Shown here piece after piece: positions 37,531 through 49,600 of a DNA stretch of 64,000 nt. The stretch is taken from assembly GCA_019916065.1 (NCBI GenBank), contig CM034233.1, positions 37,426,862-37,490,861 of the forward strand, written 5' to 3'. Under the pieces are notes generated by a model. That model ran no database searches and was not told the DNA's origin. It saw only the letters and a list, made by a program, of their open reading frames with translations. Source of the stretch: Vitellaria paradoxa. Its lineage: Eukaryota; Streptophyta; Magnoliopsida; Ericales; Sapotaceae. Position numbers and translations under genes: made by a program. The stretch's first letter is position 1. Each line of letters opens with the position of its first letter.

Positions 37531-38345
37531 ATACTCCAAATGAAGCTAATATATTTTCTTGTAGGAATTTAAGTACTACTTGATGATTATTTGTTCATGT
37601 CGCAATTTTTTCAACCCATCTAGACACATAATCAACACTCACAACGATGTACTCGTATCTGAAAAAGATAGGAAAAGGTCCCATAAAATCGATACCCCAG
37701 TAATCAAAGACCTCAAGTACCAAAATAGGGGACAATATCATCATGTTACGACGAGTTGAACTTCCCAGCCTTTGACATCTATCATAAGCAGTGCAAAAGT
37801 TTTGCACATCCTTAAATAGAGTGGGCTAGTAAAAGCCATACTGCAGAATTTTGGCAGATGTCTCCGATGTAGAGAAGTGGCTATTGCAGGTATGGTTATG
37901 GCAAAATTATAAGATTGATGGCAGGCACTTCCCAATCAAGGATGCATTGTCTTGCTACTTGATCAAGGCAATACTTAAAAATGTACGAATCATCTCAATA
38001 AAACACTTGAACATTTCTTAAGAATTTCTTTTAATCTGTTGAATTCCATTATGTGGGAATTTGTCTAGCCACTTAGTAATTCACAATGTCAGCATATTAC
38101 GGCAGTGTGACTGACTTAATTGCGGTTACATTTAATAACTACTCATATGGGAAGCTACCATTGATTTAAGTCTTCTCTTTGATGCGAGCTTCTTGGTAAC
38201 CGAGATTGGTGATTTGCAACAATATTTTCCACACCTTTTTTATCCTTAATTTTGAGGTCAAACTCTTGTTGAAGTAAAATTCAACGAATCAATCGTGATT
38301 TGACCTCTGACTTGATCAACAATGCATTTTAGAGACCAAATAATC
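37531..38345 (-). pseudogene. RNase H end and integrase start of Gypsy element W
   Basis: Minus strand. RNase H ends near 38225 with [25 protein letters not shown] sequence (38240-38330). The integrase zinc finger region lies at 37780-37900 and the core at 37595-37807 ([33 protein letters not shown]). It is cut at 37531 by element Z, and the downstream half lies at 19640-19993. Decayed: several stops and frameshifts. It breaks off near 38345 into AT-rich sequence. Confidence 0.78.
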
Positions 38346-38760
38346 AACGAACACAACAACTGTTGACCCTATTTGATATTATTGAATACAATATATTTTA
38401 TAATAATTTAGAAAATTTAAATATGATATTTATGGAAATAATTTAGTAAAGCTTATTTAATATTAATTCAATTAATTAAATATTGTTAATTTTTATATTT
38501 TTTTATTAAAAATACTCAAATAAAATATACTATATTATTTGCTAAGAATAAATTAATAAAATATATTAAATATTAATTTAGATAATTAAATTAAATTAAA
38601 TTAAACATATTATCTATTAAAAATAATTTTAATTTAATAAAATATTTAAATAAAATAATATATTTTAATATAGTTCTTTAAAGATCGATAAAAACTGACA
38701 AAAATATTTATAATAAAAAAATAAAGTGTGCAAATAGACAATTTTTATAACAAATTGTTA
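38346..38760. repeat. AT-rich repeat just upstream of the nucleolin promoter
   Basis: About 400 bases of almost pure A/T with recurring TTTATTAAAAATAATTTTAA-like units, ending AAAACTGACAAAAATATTTA (38682-38713 region). A related stretch occurs in intron 23 of the same gene (46840-47185) and ends with the near-match AAAATTGACAAAATGTTTA. No ends or duplications defined. Confidence 0.55.
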
Positions 38761-38803
38761 AAATGCACGGTGCTACAAGTGTCTAGCAATGACTGCTCTT
38801 TTC

Positions 38804-38813
38804 CTATATATAC
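38804..38813 (+). promoter_or_regulatory. TATA box of the nucleolin gene
   Basis: CTATATATAC, about 108 bases before the start codon; the following 100 bases are CT-rich with short leader character (TATCTCTCTCT at 38842-38852). Confidence 0.65.
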
Positions 38814-38853
38814 ATATCTAACTTCATCATTTGAGCCTCAGTATCTCTCTCTA

Positions 38854-38863
38854 AAACCCTAAA
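38854..38863 (+). promoter_or_regulatory. telo-box (AAACCCTAAA) in the nucleolin 5' region
   Basis: Perfect AAACCCTAAA, 40-50 bases downstream of the TATA box. This motif is typical of plant ribosomal-protein and ribosome-biogenesis genes, including Arabidopsis nucleolin, where it supports expression in dividing cells. Confidence 0.7.
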
Positions 38864-38920
38864 CTTCTTAGGGCTTTTGCAAAGCCTCCGCAGCAGCCGA
38901 ACCGCCTTGTTCTACTCAGG

Positions 38921-40754
38921 ATGGGTAAATCCAGCAAGAAATTCACCAAGGTAACGATCTCGTTTAATTATTTGCGTATATTTGTGAATTTACTGTTCGT
39001 ATGTGCATGCTTATATGTGTATGATGGTTTTGATGTTGTTAATGTAGGTCGATGCAGCTCTTGCCGTAGCACCACCCACTAAATCTGCAAAGAAAGGTTT
39101 GTTGTTTCGAAGCTTTCTGATTGATTATGTGTTTGTTTTGGTTCGTTGTTAAATTCTTTAAACCGTATTGAATTTGTGTTGCTTGAGTCTCTACAGGCAA
39201 GAGAGAAGCAGAAGAGGTGATAGAGAAGCAAGCGGGTGCGAAGAAACAGAAGAGAGATGTTGGGACAGAGCAGGCTGTTGAGAAGCAGAAGATCGAGTCT
39301 AAGACCCAGAAGAAGATCAATAAGAAAGTGGAATCCAGTAGTTCAGATGATGCAGAGTCTGAAGATGAACAGAAGGTTTGATTAGCAAAGCTTTCCTAAT
39401 TGGTTACGCGACCTTTTTTTTCTAAGTAACACTTTTGGTCATTTGGTTGATTGGTTGCGTGGATCTTTGGCTAATTTGGCTATTTATGTGTTCTATATGA
39501 TCCACGTATCTTTCACTATGATCAGGTTAAAGTAGCAGCCAAGAAGGGAGTAATTCTGAAAAAGCCCCGAGTTGAAGAATCTAGCAGTGATGATTCCTCT
39601 TCAGAAGATGTGAGAATCCACTGAATCTTTCTTGAATTTGTCTGCTTCCCTTCCCTTTATGGCCTTTTTAGTGCATCACATAACGTTTCTGGTGTTGCTT
39701 TCTTACAGATTCTTCTTTGACCTCGTTTAATTTTGTTTCAGGAGGCAAAGGAACAGCCAGTGACTGCTTCTAAAAATGGCAGGGTAGGGGCCTCTTTCCA
39801 AAAAGGCAGTTCTAGTAGTTCAGAAGATAGTGATTCCGCTGATGATTCCGAGTCAGATGACAGTAGCAGCTCAGATGATGATGTAAGTTCAGTGTTATGT
39901 TGATGTTTTTGTTTTTTGAAGACCTTTGTCTTCTAAATAAACTCAATGAATCTGTTACTCATTATTTTCAGAAAAAAGTAGCCCTGACCACCAAAGGGAA
40001 GAAGCCAGCTGCGGTCCCTAAGAAGGTTGGGGACTTGAGCTGATAGCTCGTCTGATGATGAAGATGTGAGACTTTGTTGTGATTTTATTATTATTGTGTG
40101 AAACTAATAGTTCGTTTTATTTTGTTTCAGGAGGCTAAGGAACAGCCAGTGGCTGCTTCTAAAAATGGCACTGTGGGAGCCTCTTTCAAAAAAGGCATTT
40201 CTACTAGTTCAGAAGATAGTGATTCCTCTGAGGAAGATGAAGTACGTACAGTAGTTACATTTGTTAGATTATCAGCCTGCATGCTTTCTTCTAGTGATTG
40301 GCTAATTACTACTGCTAGTTTATTTATTTCTATTATGCCATGTGCAATATTATCATATTATGGCACCATTTGGAGCCCCAAGAAACAAAATAAAACAAAA
40401 TAAATCTCTAACAATCTCTATAAATTACAAAAATTCTTTATTACACATTTACACATTCCCATTTTTACTAATTTCAAAAAATTTCAATATTTTGCTTAAA
40501 AAAAAAATCCGAAAGGAGGTTAATCGAGTTTGTAAATTTTTTTGACAATTATATTCTTCAAGTTGAAAGCTTTTAAACGAGTACTATTGTACTATTGTCC
40601 TATTTTATACGAATTCTTTTGAATTTGTTAGAACGGATTTGAGAACAGATTTGGAAAGACCGTTCTAACGATTTTAGTATTGTGCATCTCTAAAAAGGTT
40701 TTTTGAATCCGTTAGAATGAATTTGAAAAATCGTTCTAATGGTTTACCACTGTC

Positions 40755-40787
<33 letters not shown>

Positions 40788-43000
40788 ACTACTGTGCATA
40801 ACATTGAATGTTGATTTTTTGAATCCGTTAGAACGGATTTGGCAAACTGTTTTAACAGTTTGTTACTTTTCATCTTCAAAAAATGCGGTTTGGAAAGAGA
40901 ACACCAAATGTCAAAATTAACCCAAAATCATATTTTATCTTAATTTATCTTTTTTTTTTCTTTTTCTTTCTTTTTTTTTTTAAACCACTCCAAATGCTAC
41001 ATATGTTTCACTATGTTTTGTTACAACTTCTATATAGAATCCTAAAAGCAAAGTAGCTGCTCCTAAAATGATCCCCGTTGCTGCTGTTAAGAACGTTGCA
41101 TTAGCAGCCCCAAAGAAGGAAGTTGAAACCACTGATGATTCTGAGTCAGATGACAGTAGCAGCTCAGATGATGATGTGAGTTCAGTGTTATGTCAATGTT
41201 ATTTTGTTTTTCGAAGAGTCGAAGACCTTAGTCTTCTAAATAAACCGAATAAATCTGTTACTCATTATTTTCAGAAAAAAGTAACCCTGACCACCAAAGG
41301 GAAGAAGCCGGCTGCGGTCCCTAAGAAGGTCGGGGACTTGAGAGCTCTGATAGCTCGTCTGATGATGAAGATGTGAGACTTTATTGTGATTTTATTATTA
41401 TCATGTGAAACTAATAGTTCGTTTTATTTTGTTTCAGGAGACTAAGGAACAGCCAGTGGCTGCTTCTAAAAATCGTTCTATGGGAGCCTCTTTCAAAAAA
41501 GGAAGTTCTACTAGTTCAGAAGATAGTGATTCCTCTGAGGAAGATGAAGTATGTACAGTAGCTACATTTGTTAGATTATCAGCCTGCATGCTTTCTTCTA
41601 GTAATTGGCTAATTACTACTGCTAGTTCACTTATTTCTTTTATGTCATGTGCAATATCATCATATTATGTTTCACTATGTTTTTTTACAACTTCTATATA
41701 GAATCCTAAAAGCAAAGGAGCTGCTTCTAAAATGGTCCCCGTTGCTGCTGTTAAGAACGTTGCATTAGCAGCCCCAAAGAAGGAAGCTGAAACCACTGAT
41801 GATTCTGAGTCAGATGACAGTAGCAGCTCAGATGATGATGTGAGTTCAGTGTTAGTCAATGTTATTTTGTTTTTCAAAGAGTCGAAGACCTTTGGCTTCT
41901 AAATAAACTAAATAAATCTGTCGCTCATTATTTTCAGAAAAAGGTCACCCTGACCACCAAAGGGAAGAAGCTGGCTGCGGTCCCTAAGAAGGTTGGGGAC
42001 TTGAGCTCTGATAGCTCGTCCGATGATGAAGATGTGAGACTTTGTTGTGATTTTATTATTGTCGTGTGAAACTAATAGTTCGTTTTATTTTGTTTCAGGA
42101 GTCTAAGGAACAGCCTGTGGCTGCTTCTAAACATGGCACTGTGGGAGCCTCTTTCAAAAAAGGAAGTTCTACTAGTTCAGAAGATAGTGATTCCTCTGAG
42201 GAAGATGAAGTACGTACAGTAGTTACATTTGTTAGATTATCAGCCTGCATGCTTTCTTCTAGTAATTGGCTAATTACTACCGCTAGTTCATTTATTTCTT
42301 TTATGCCATGTGCAATATCATCATATTGTGTTTCACTATGTTTTTGTTACAACTTCTATGTAGAATCCTAAGAGCAAGGTAGCTGCTCCTAAAATGATCC
42401 CCGTTGCTGCTGCTAAGAACGTTGCATTAGCAGCCCCAAAGAAGGAAGTTGAAACCACTGATGATTCTGAGTCAGATGACAGTAGCAGCTCAGATGATGA
42501 TGTGAGTTCACTGTTGCGTCGATTTTATTTTGTTTTTCAAAGACCTTTATCTTACTAAATAAACTAAATAAATCTGTTACTCATTATTTTCAGAAAAAAG
42601 TAACCCTGACCACCCAAGGGAAAAAGCCGGCTGTGGTCCCTAAGAAGGTGGAGGACTCGAGCTCTGATAGCTCGTCTGATGATGAAGATGTGAGACTTTG
42701 TTGTGATTTTATTATTAACGTGTGAAATTAATAGTTTGCAGAAAATTTTGTCCACTTACGTCTGAAATCAAAGTTAAATGGTTATGGTGATACTAACGAA
42801 AAGTGATCAATTAAGACGATGAATAAATGCCAAACTGGCCTCCCATCCTAGGAAGTTGCCAGCTGCGGCTAAAATTGTTTTTGTTGTGGGCCTTGTGGCT
42901 GTTAAGAAGGATGAATCAAGTGGTTCTGAAGAATCTTCTGATGAAGATGTGGGTGTTGACTGCATCTGGACTATTTTTTTCCCAAAGAAAAATGTGGGTG

Positions 43001-43042
<42 letters not shown>

Positions 43043-43566
43043 GACTCGATAATATAAGTTCTCTCTATAAGAATAGTGGCATTATTATTTTTTTTTAAAT
43101 AATAATACTAGCATTAGTTATGGTATCTTCTGCATTGCAAATGTCACAAGAAGCATCATATGCATTGCCGCTGTCAAGGCAGGTCCATCACTGTTTGAAT
43201 TTATATTCTATTGTTTGATTCAGGAAAAGGAGGCAAAGATGACTCCTGAAGTCAAAAAAGTGTGGACTTCTGGCTCCAAGAATGTTCATGCAGTGGTGTC
43301 CATGAAGGCAAGTGACAGCTCTGAAGATTCTGAATCAGACGAGGTGTGGTTTTCTTATCTGGTTCCAGTTTCTGTCCTTTGTTTTGTGATTCTGATTCAT
43401 GCATAATTCTTGATTAATATATGTGCTAAGTAACGGTAAAATAATAGTACTTCTATATAATTGTTTCATTTGGGTTTTATGCAGGAAGAGGTGGCTAAAA
43501 AGATAGAATCTAGTGATGGCTCCTCCGATAGTGAATCTGAGGAAGATGTGGTGGGCTTACACTCCC

Positions 43567-43603
<37 letters not shown>

Positions 43604-46600
43604 CAACCCCCTTTTGCAGGCTTGCAGCTGGTAGTTAAAATAGTATCCTTATAACAGTGAGAGAAGATTAGACTTGAAATATGCAATCATTTATTGAAAT
43701 CATCTGGTTTAATTTAAATCTAACATGGATATTCTCATTGGGACATACAAACAAGGATACCTTACATGGTAGGGAACATTGTCCCTTTAGGACCAGAACT
43801 TTTAGGTGCATTTCTATGAATGTGGAAAGTATACCAGTTTAGTTGCTTTGAATTAGAATTCTCATATCATCGATTTGTTTGCCATGGTTAGGGATGGCAA
43901 TGGGTGGGATCTGCCTTACCCATACCCATAGCCGTTAGTGCATTTTTTTCCATTTGTTGGCCGTGGTAGGATGGCAATGCATAGTATCCACGTTACCTGT
44001 ATCCATATCCATTAGGGTATTTTTTTCTTTTTAATTTATTTACATTGTGACTGGACTTTTATGATGAACTAGTGATGTTTATAGGTTTGTTAGTCATCAA
44101 AAATATGTTCATGTTCAAGTTAGACTTTTATTCTTAGTGTTTTGAATGTGCATTTATAATTTATCTTTCATATATGGTTGGAAAAAATGTTTAGAAATTT
44201 AGCGGGTAAGTGGGGATCTGTTTCCCATGCCCATCAGGGTGTATTTTTTTTAGAGCCCATATTAGTGGGTAGGATATACTCTATCCATAGCGGGTAAGGT
44301 TTGTGGGTGCCAATTGGATATGTGCAAACTTTTTCTTTTATTGGCACCCAATAGGTAGATTATTAATTGGCCGTTGTTGTCTTACGATGTGGAGATAATT
44401 GAATTTTGCAAAGTTAAGGTGATGATTATTCTGTCCATAGTCGCTTGAAAAAAGGATAGTTGTTCATATTACAATGATCCTTGGAGATGTGGATGCAATA
44501 TTGTAATAGGGAGCTATTCTTAAATGAAGATGAATCAATATTTGATGTTTCCATCGTTGTAGCCTTGTGCAATGTGTTAATGTCTTTGTACATAATGAAA
44601 TTTTATGTTTCTGTCAAATTTGCATTGTCTCATTCATTTTTTGTCTTGACTGGCTCATCCATCTATTGATCTTCATCTCTTCTACCTCGTTGTAGATTAA
44701 TGCTCATTCCACTGCATAAACTACCCATATTTGGAGTCTTTCTTAATGAGTGAAGGGACATATTATAAAATAACCATTTTTTATTGGAAGCTTTACTACA
44801 AATGAGGAACATATTTTGAAAAGAGAAATATGTGAGTAGGTTAGCGAAGCCCCAGCTGTGCATAATGTAAGGAAGATACTTAATAAGGTGCTTACTGCTA
44901 CCATTTTGTTATGTTTTGTGTTGCTTATGGAATGTCTTTTGTTTTGGAATCAAACTGCAGGCGCAGGACTCAGCAATAAAAGTTGTTCTTTCAGAAAGGC
45001 CATCTGTTTCCAGACAGGTATTTTTCTGCTTTGTAATGCACTCTTCATATATATATATATATCTATATATATATAGATATATTAAATGGAATAAAATGGT
45101 TTCTAAGTTTCTCCTGACACGTATATCGTTTTTCACAGACTTCTGAATTTATTTGAATTGTTCTGTTGATACTTATCTTTCCTTCTTTTGTAACCACAGA
45201 TGAAGGCAAACCTTAAAGAAGTAGACAGTGACGGTGAAGAGCCTCAAAAGAAAAAGATGAGAGCTCAGGTACTTAAATATATGGGCTTTTAGCTCAGTTA
45301 CTTAAATATATGGGCTTTTGTAATTTTACTTATTTAGTTGCAAGAATCTGATCATCATATGCTACAGACAACTATTACAACAAATGCTATTAAAAAATAC
45401 CCAAAGGCTACCCAAATTGCCAGTTACAGTGATGAGGACAGTTCCGAGGAAAGTGGTAACGCTGAGCCTCAAAAACAATTGGTAAAAAAGGTAGGAGAAG
45501 CTTTCAAATTTGAATGTGGTTAAATTAATTTACATTTTACAATCTCATAACATATACTGTTTGGAACTTCCACTTAATGGTTGACAGCCTACCCAAGCTT
45601 CAAAGGTATGTAGTGAATCTGAGGAAGAGGAAGAAAGTGAAGCAGAATCTTCTGAGGAAGAGGAGGAACAACCTTCCAGAACTTCAAAGAAAAATGTGAT
45701 TTCTCCTTCCTTAAACAGTATTGTTTAAAAATTATTTTTAATATTTCAATATCTGATTCTTTCTTATTAAAAAAGTTGGTATTGTATGACTGCTGGTTCT
45801 GGTGTGGCCTGAGCTGACTGGTTTATTGTTGTTCTTGGTTCCATTATTTATTTGCTTATCCCATGTGACATGGACTATTGTACAGGTTTTCGGTGCGGAT
45901 TTGCCTATGTATTGATTTCTTTGATTCTTATGCTCAGCATTAGGACACAACTAGATTTCATGTTTAAATGTTTTGGATTTTCCTTCTACAAGAGATTGAA
46001 ACATTTTTGCCATTGACAACAAACAAATGTATGAAATGGTTACCCATTAAATTTTGTTGAAAAATGTGCTAGGTAAATGAAGGTTGATTGGAGCATTTGT
46101 ATCAGTTAAAATAATAGTAAAGTTGTACTGTTTTATAATTATTGTTACCAAAATTGGTTTTAAAAGAAATATTATAGGTCTTTAAGTTGGCATCTGGTGA
46201 CGGCAACTGTAACTACTGATCTGCAACACTGGTAGTTTTGAGTCATGAGTCAGCCCCCAGCATAGAAAGGGGATGAAGCTATCTGTCAACTACCTCTGCC
46301 AAACCCTGCTGCAGAAGCAGCGGCTTTATGCATTGGGTGGGGATTGCTGCTGCTGCTGATTGTGTTTTTTTTAAAGATTGTCTCTATTTTTTCAGGGGTT
46401 CCATGAAACAGGACCTCCAACTTAGGAGAGCTGTACACTTTTGAAAACCCTTGTATTCCTTCATTTCCTCTTGCATTTGTTTTGTGAAATATATCAACCA
46501 ATCCTGATTTTCTCTCTGTTACTTCTTTACAGAAAGTATATGTGGTCAGTTTAATTGGTGCTTAATAACTAAAATAATTCAGAAAAATTTCTTGCCCAAA

Positions 46601-49600
46601 CAGGTAAGTGATGTGGTAATGGTAGACTCAGTAACACCTAAGACGCAGAGCGAGGGGGCTGATGCCAGATCTGCGAAAAAAGCTGTGAGTTCTATGGGCC
46701 TGTTTTGTGACGCTGCTGTCCTTTTTTTTTTTTTAATGTTAACTGTTTATGTTTTTTGATTTTTGTTTTCTCGTCTTTTTCCCCCTGAAATGAAAATTGA
46801 AAGTACGTTTAGAAATGCAATTTTATTTATGGTAATGATTTTTTAATTTTAATATAAAATGTTTGATTTTATTAATTTTTAATTGAATTTAATAAAGTAT
46901 GTTTCATATTAATTTATTTAATTAATGAAATTAAATTAATTTAGTTATTATTTATTGAAAATAATTTAATTCAATAAAAAATAAGATATATTAAAAACAG
47001 TTTAATTATACTATTTATTAAAAAGAATTTAATAAAATATATTTTATATTAATTAAATTAATTATTAAATTAATTTATTATTTTATATTATTTATTAAAA
47101 ACAATTTTATTTGAATAAAATAATTCATTTTAATATGATGCAACAAAAATGGATAGTGTTAAAATTGACAAAATGTTTATAATAGTGAAAAAAAAAAAAG
47201 AGAGAGAACACTTTTTTTTTTCTATGTTTTTCTGTTTTAAGTGTTGATATTTTTGGAAAAAGAAAAAAATAATAAGAAAAGGTTTAGCAAACATGTTTTT
47301 GTTGCCAGTTTTCAAAAATCTGTAAAACATAAACAGAAAATAATAAACATAAACGTTACTAGATGGGTCCTATGTATTTCATTTATTTATTTTGCGTGGT
47401 TAGTAACCTCTATATGAGCTGTATACTCTACAGTTGAAAGAGATGTAACTTTCTATGTGCAGCACCAAACCCCTGTTACTCCCCAAGTTCAGGCCACGGG
47501 ATTGAAATCCTTGTTTGTTAGGAACCTATCTTTCTCCATCGAACAAGCTGATGTGTACGTATTGCTTGTGCAAATTTAGCATTAAACTTAAAGCAGATCT
47601 TCATCTGATAGTCATTTCTCCAGGGAGAATTTTTTTAAAGATGCTGGAGAAATTGTAGACATTCGTTTTGCTTCAGATGGAGAAGGAGCATTTAGGGGAT
47701 TTGGCTTCGTTGAATTTGCCACTGCAGAAGATGCTCAGAACGTAAATCTCTCTTTCCTTTTCCATTCATAAGCAGTTGAGTTTTTCAAAATTTGTAACCG
47801 CAAATGTCAGACAGATGTTTTTCCCCTTAAATAAAGCAGTTTTGTTCTTTCCTATCTCAACCGCCCTTTTTTTTTATAATTTTTTTTCTTTTGGCAGTGT
47901 GTGGAGGGGTTTTCATTTGGGCTGTTGAAGTAGTAGGTTTTGATGGTTCAAACTATTAAAATCAGTAATAGTAATTTTTAGTCTTAATTTTTGGTCTATT
48001 GGATCTACAATTCCCTAAAGGCTACTGTTTCTTGTCTTATGATTCATTCAGTAAAGGTCTCCGCAACCAGTTAGATTTGTACACACTGGATGGTTTATGC
48101 AAGATACATACATGTGCATGTGAATGCTCTTTAAGTTGCTCCCAATGGATTTTGGAAGTTCCATTAAATGAGTCAAATTTGATGCAATTCTGTTTTTTTG
48201 ATATTGTGTGGTTGTAAGAATAGCCAAATAAGCTCAAGAGAAAGTGCGGGTTAAATATGACTATCATTTCATTTATATTATGTATTTCCTTCAGGCCAGA
48301 ACTTATTATAAATGATTAACACTTTGGGAAATAGATAATTAATAGATCAGACAGCTGCCAGGATGAAGTGACAATATATTTGAAATTACACATCGTTTTT
48401 CACTATGGCATAGATCTTTTTAATGCTGTCAAACATTATGCTGTATTTTACTGCATTACCACATTTTGTTAACTGTGTTTATCACTATTTTCCTCATTCC
48501 CAAAATTGATTGCAATGGTAAAATCTGTCATCTAAATGTTGTTCCCTATGCCCATGTATACTTGTTTTTGAGGTTGCTTGTTGGCTGTTGTTCGATACAC
48601 CTACTCTGCGGCTAACAAAGTTCTGTTTGGAGAGATGGATTTAGTAGGAAAATATTTTTGTAAAAAGGAGGCAGATACCGCCAGCCATTTGTTCGGCCAC
48701 TGTGCCTTGGTTAGAAAAATTTGGGGGCTTATCTTGAACTATTTTGGCTTGCAATGGGCCTTTTTTTCCCCTTGGATGTGAGACAAGTTTTTTTATCTTG
48801 GAGATTAGTCCCTTTTTGTGTAGTTTGGGGGGAGAGAAATAGGAGAACTTCTTAGGATTAAAAAATGTCATTGTATAGAATGAAAATCTTCTCTCTCTCT
48901 TGTATGGTTGGATATCCAGGGTATAGTGCTGAGTTTTTTGCATTACATGGAGCACATGGATATTCCTTGATACATAGCTTATCTTTTGTACTTGGGTAGC
49001 ATTTCCTTGATCCTCTTTAAAGTACGCTGTTCTACTTAAAAAAAGTATTAATGGAATGTTAGTATCTTTTTTGATAATCAAACAAGCTTGTTAGAATATT
49101 TAGGAAATAATCGATGGATTGTGATGTGGTTATTTTTGGTTATTAGCATATACTGGTTTATTCCAGTTTCCTTTTTGTAACTCAAACTTTGGTTATAAAT
49201 ACAGTATGAGGGAGAGGAAGAATTTAACTCAATTATTTTTTAATTTGATTCTCAACTAAGCCAAAATAACTTAAATGGGATATTAGTATCTTGATCTTGA
49301 GATATAATACTTTGATTATGATAAATTTATTGTTGAAGGAATGAGGTTATGAGGTATTATACATTATTGAGACAAGCATTGTGAGAGAACCATGCATATT
49401 GATACTTCTAAACCTAATGCTTTTTATTTTTTGCAGGCTCTCAAGTTGGATGAGAAATATTTGTTGGGTCGTCCTGTTAAACTTAGGCTTGCGAGGGAAA
49501 GGAGCTCCTACACTCCATTTAGCGGGTATTACAGCATTTGCTACCTCAATTCAAGTGTTTCCTGAGTTATTCTGATTACGTTCTATAAATTTAATAAATT

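Noticed and set aside
46180..46375. tRNA gene in intron 22
   Set aside because: The tRNA-like part cannot form a full cloverleaf; it fits a SINE remnant better.
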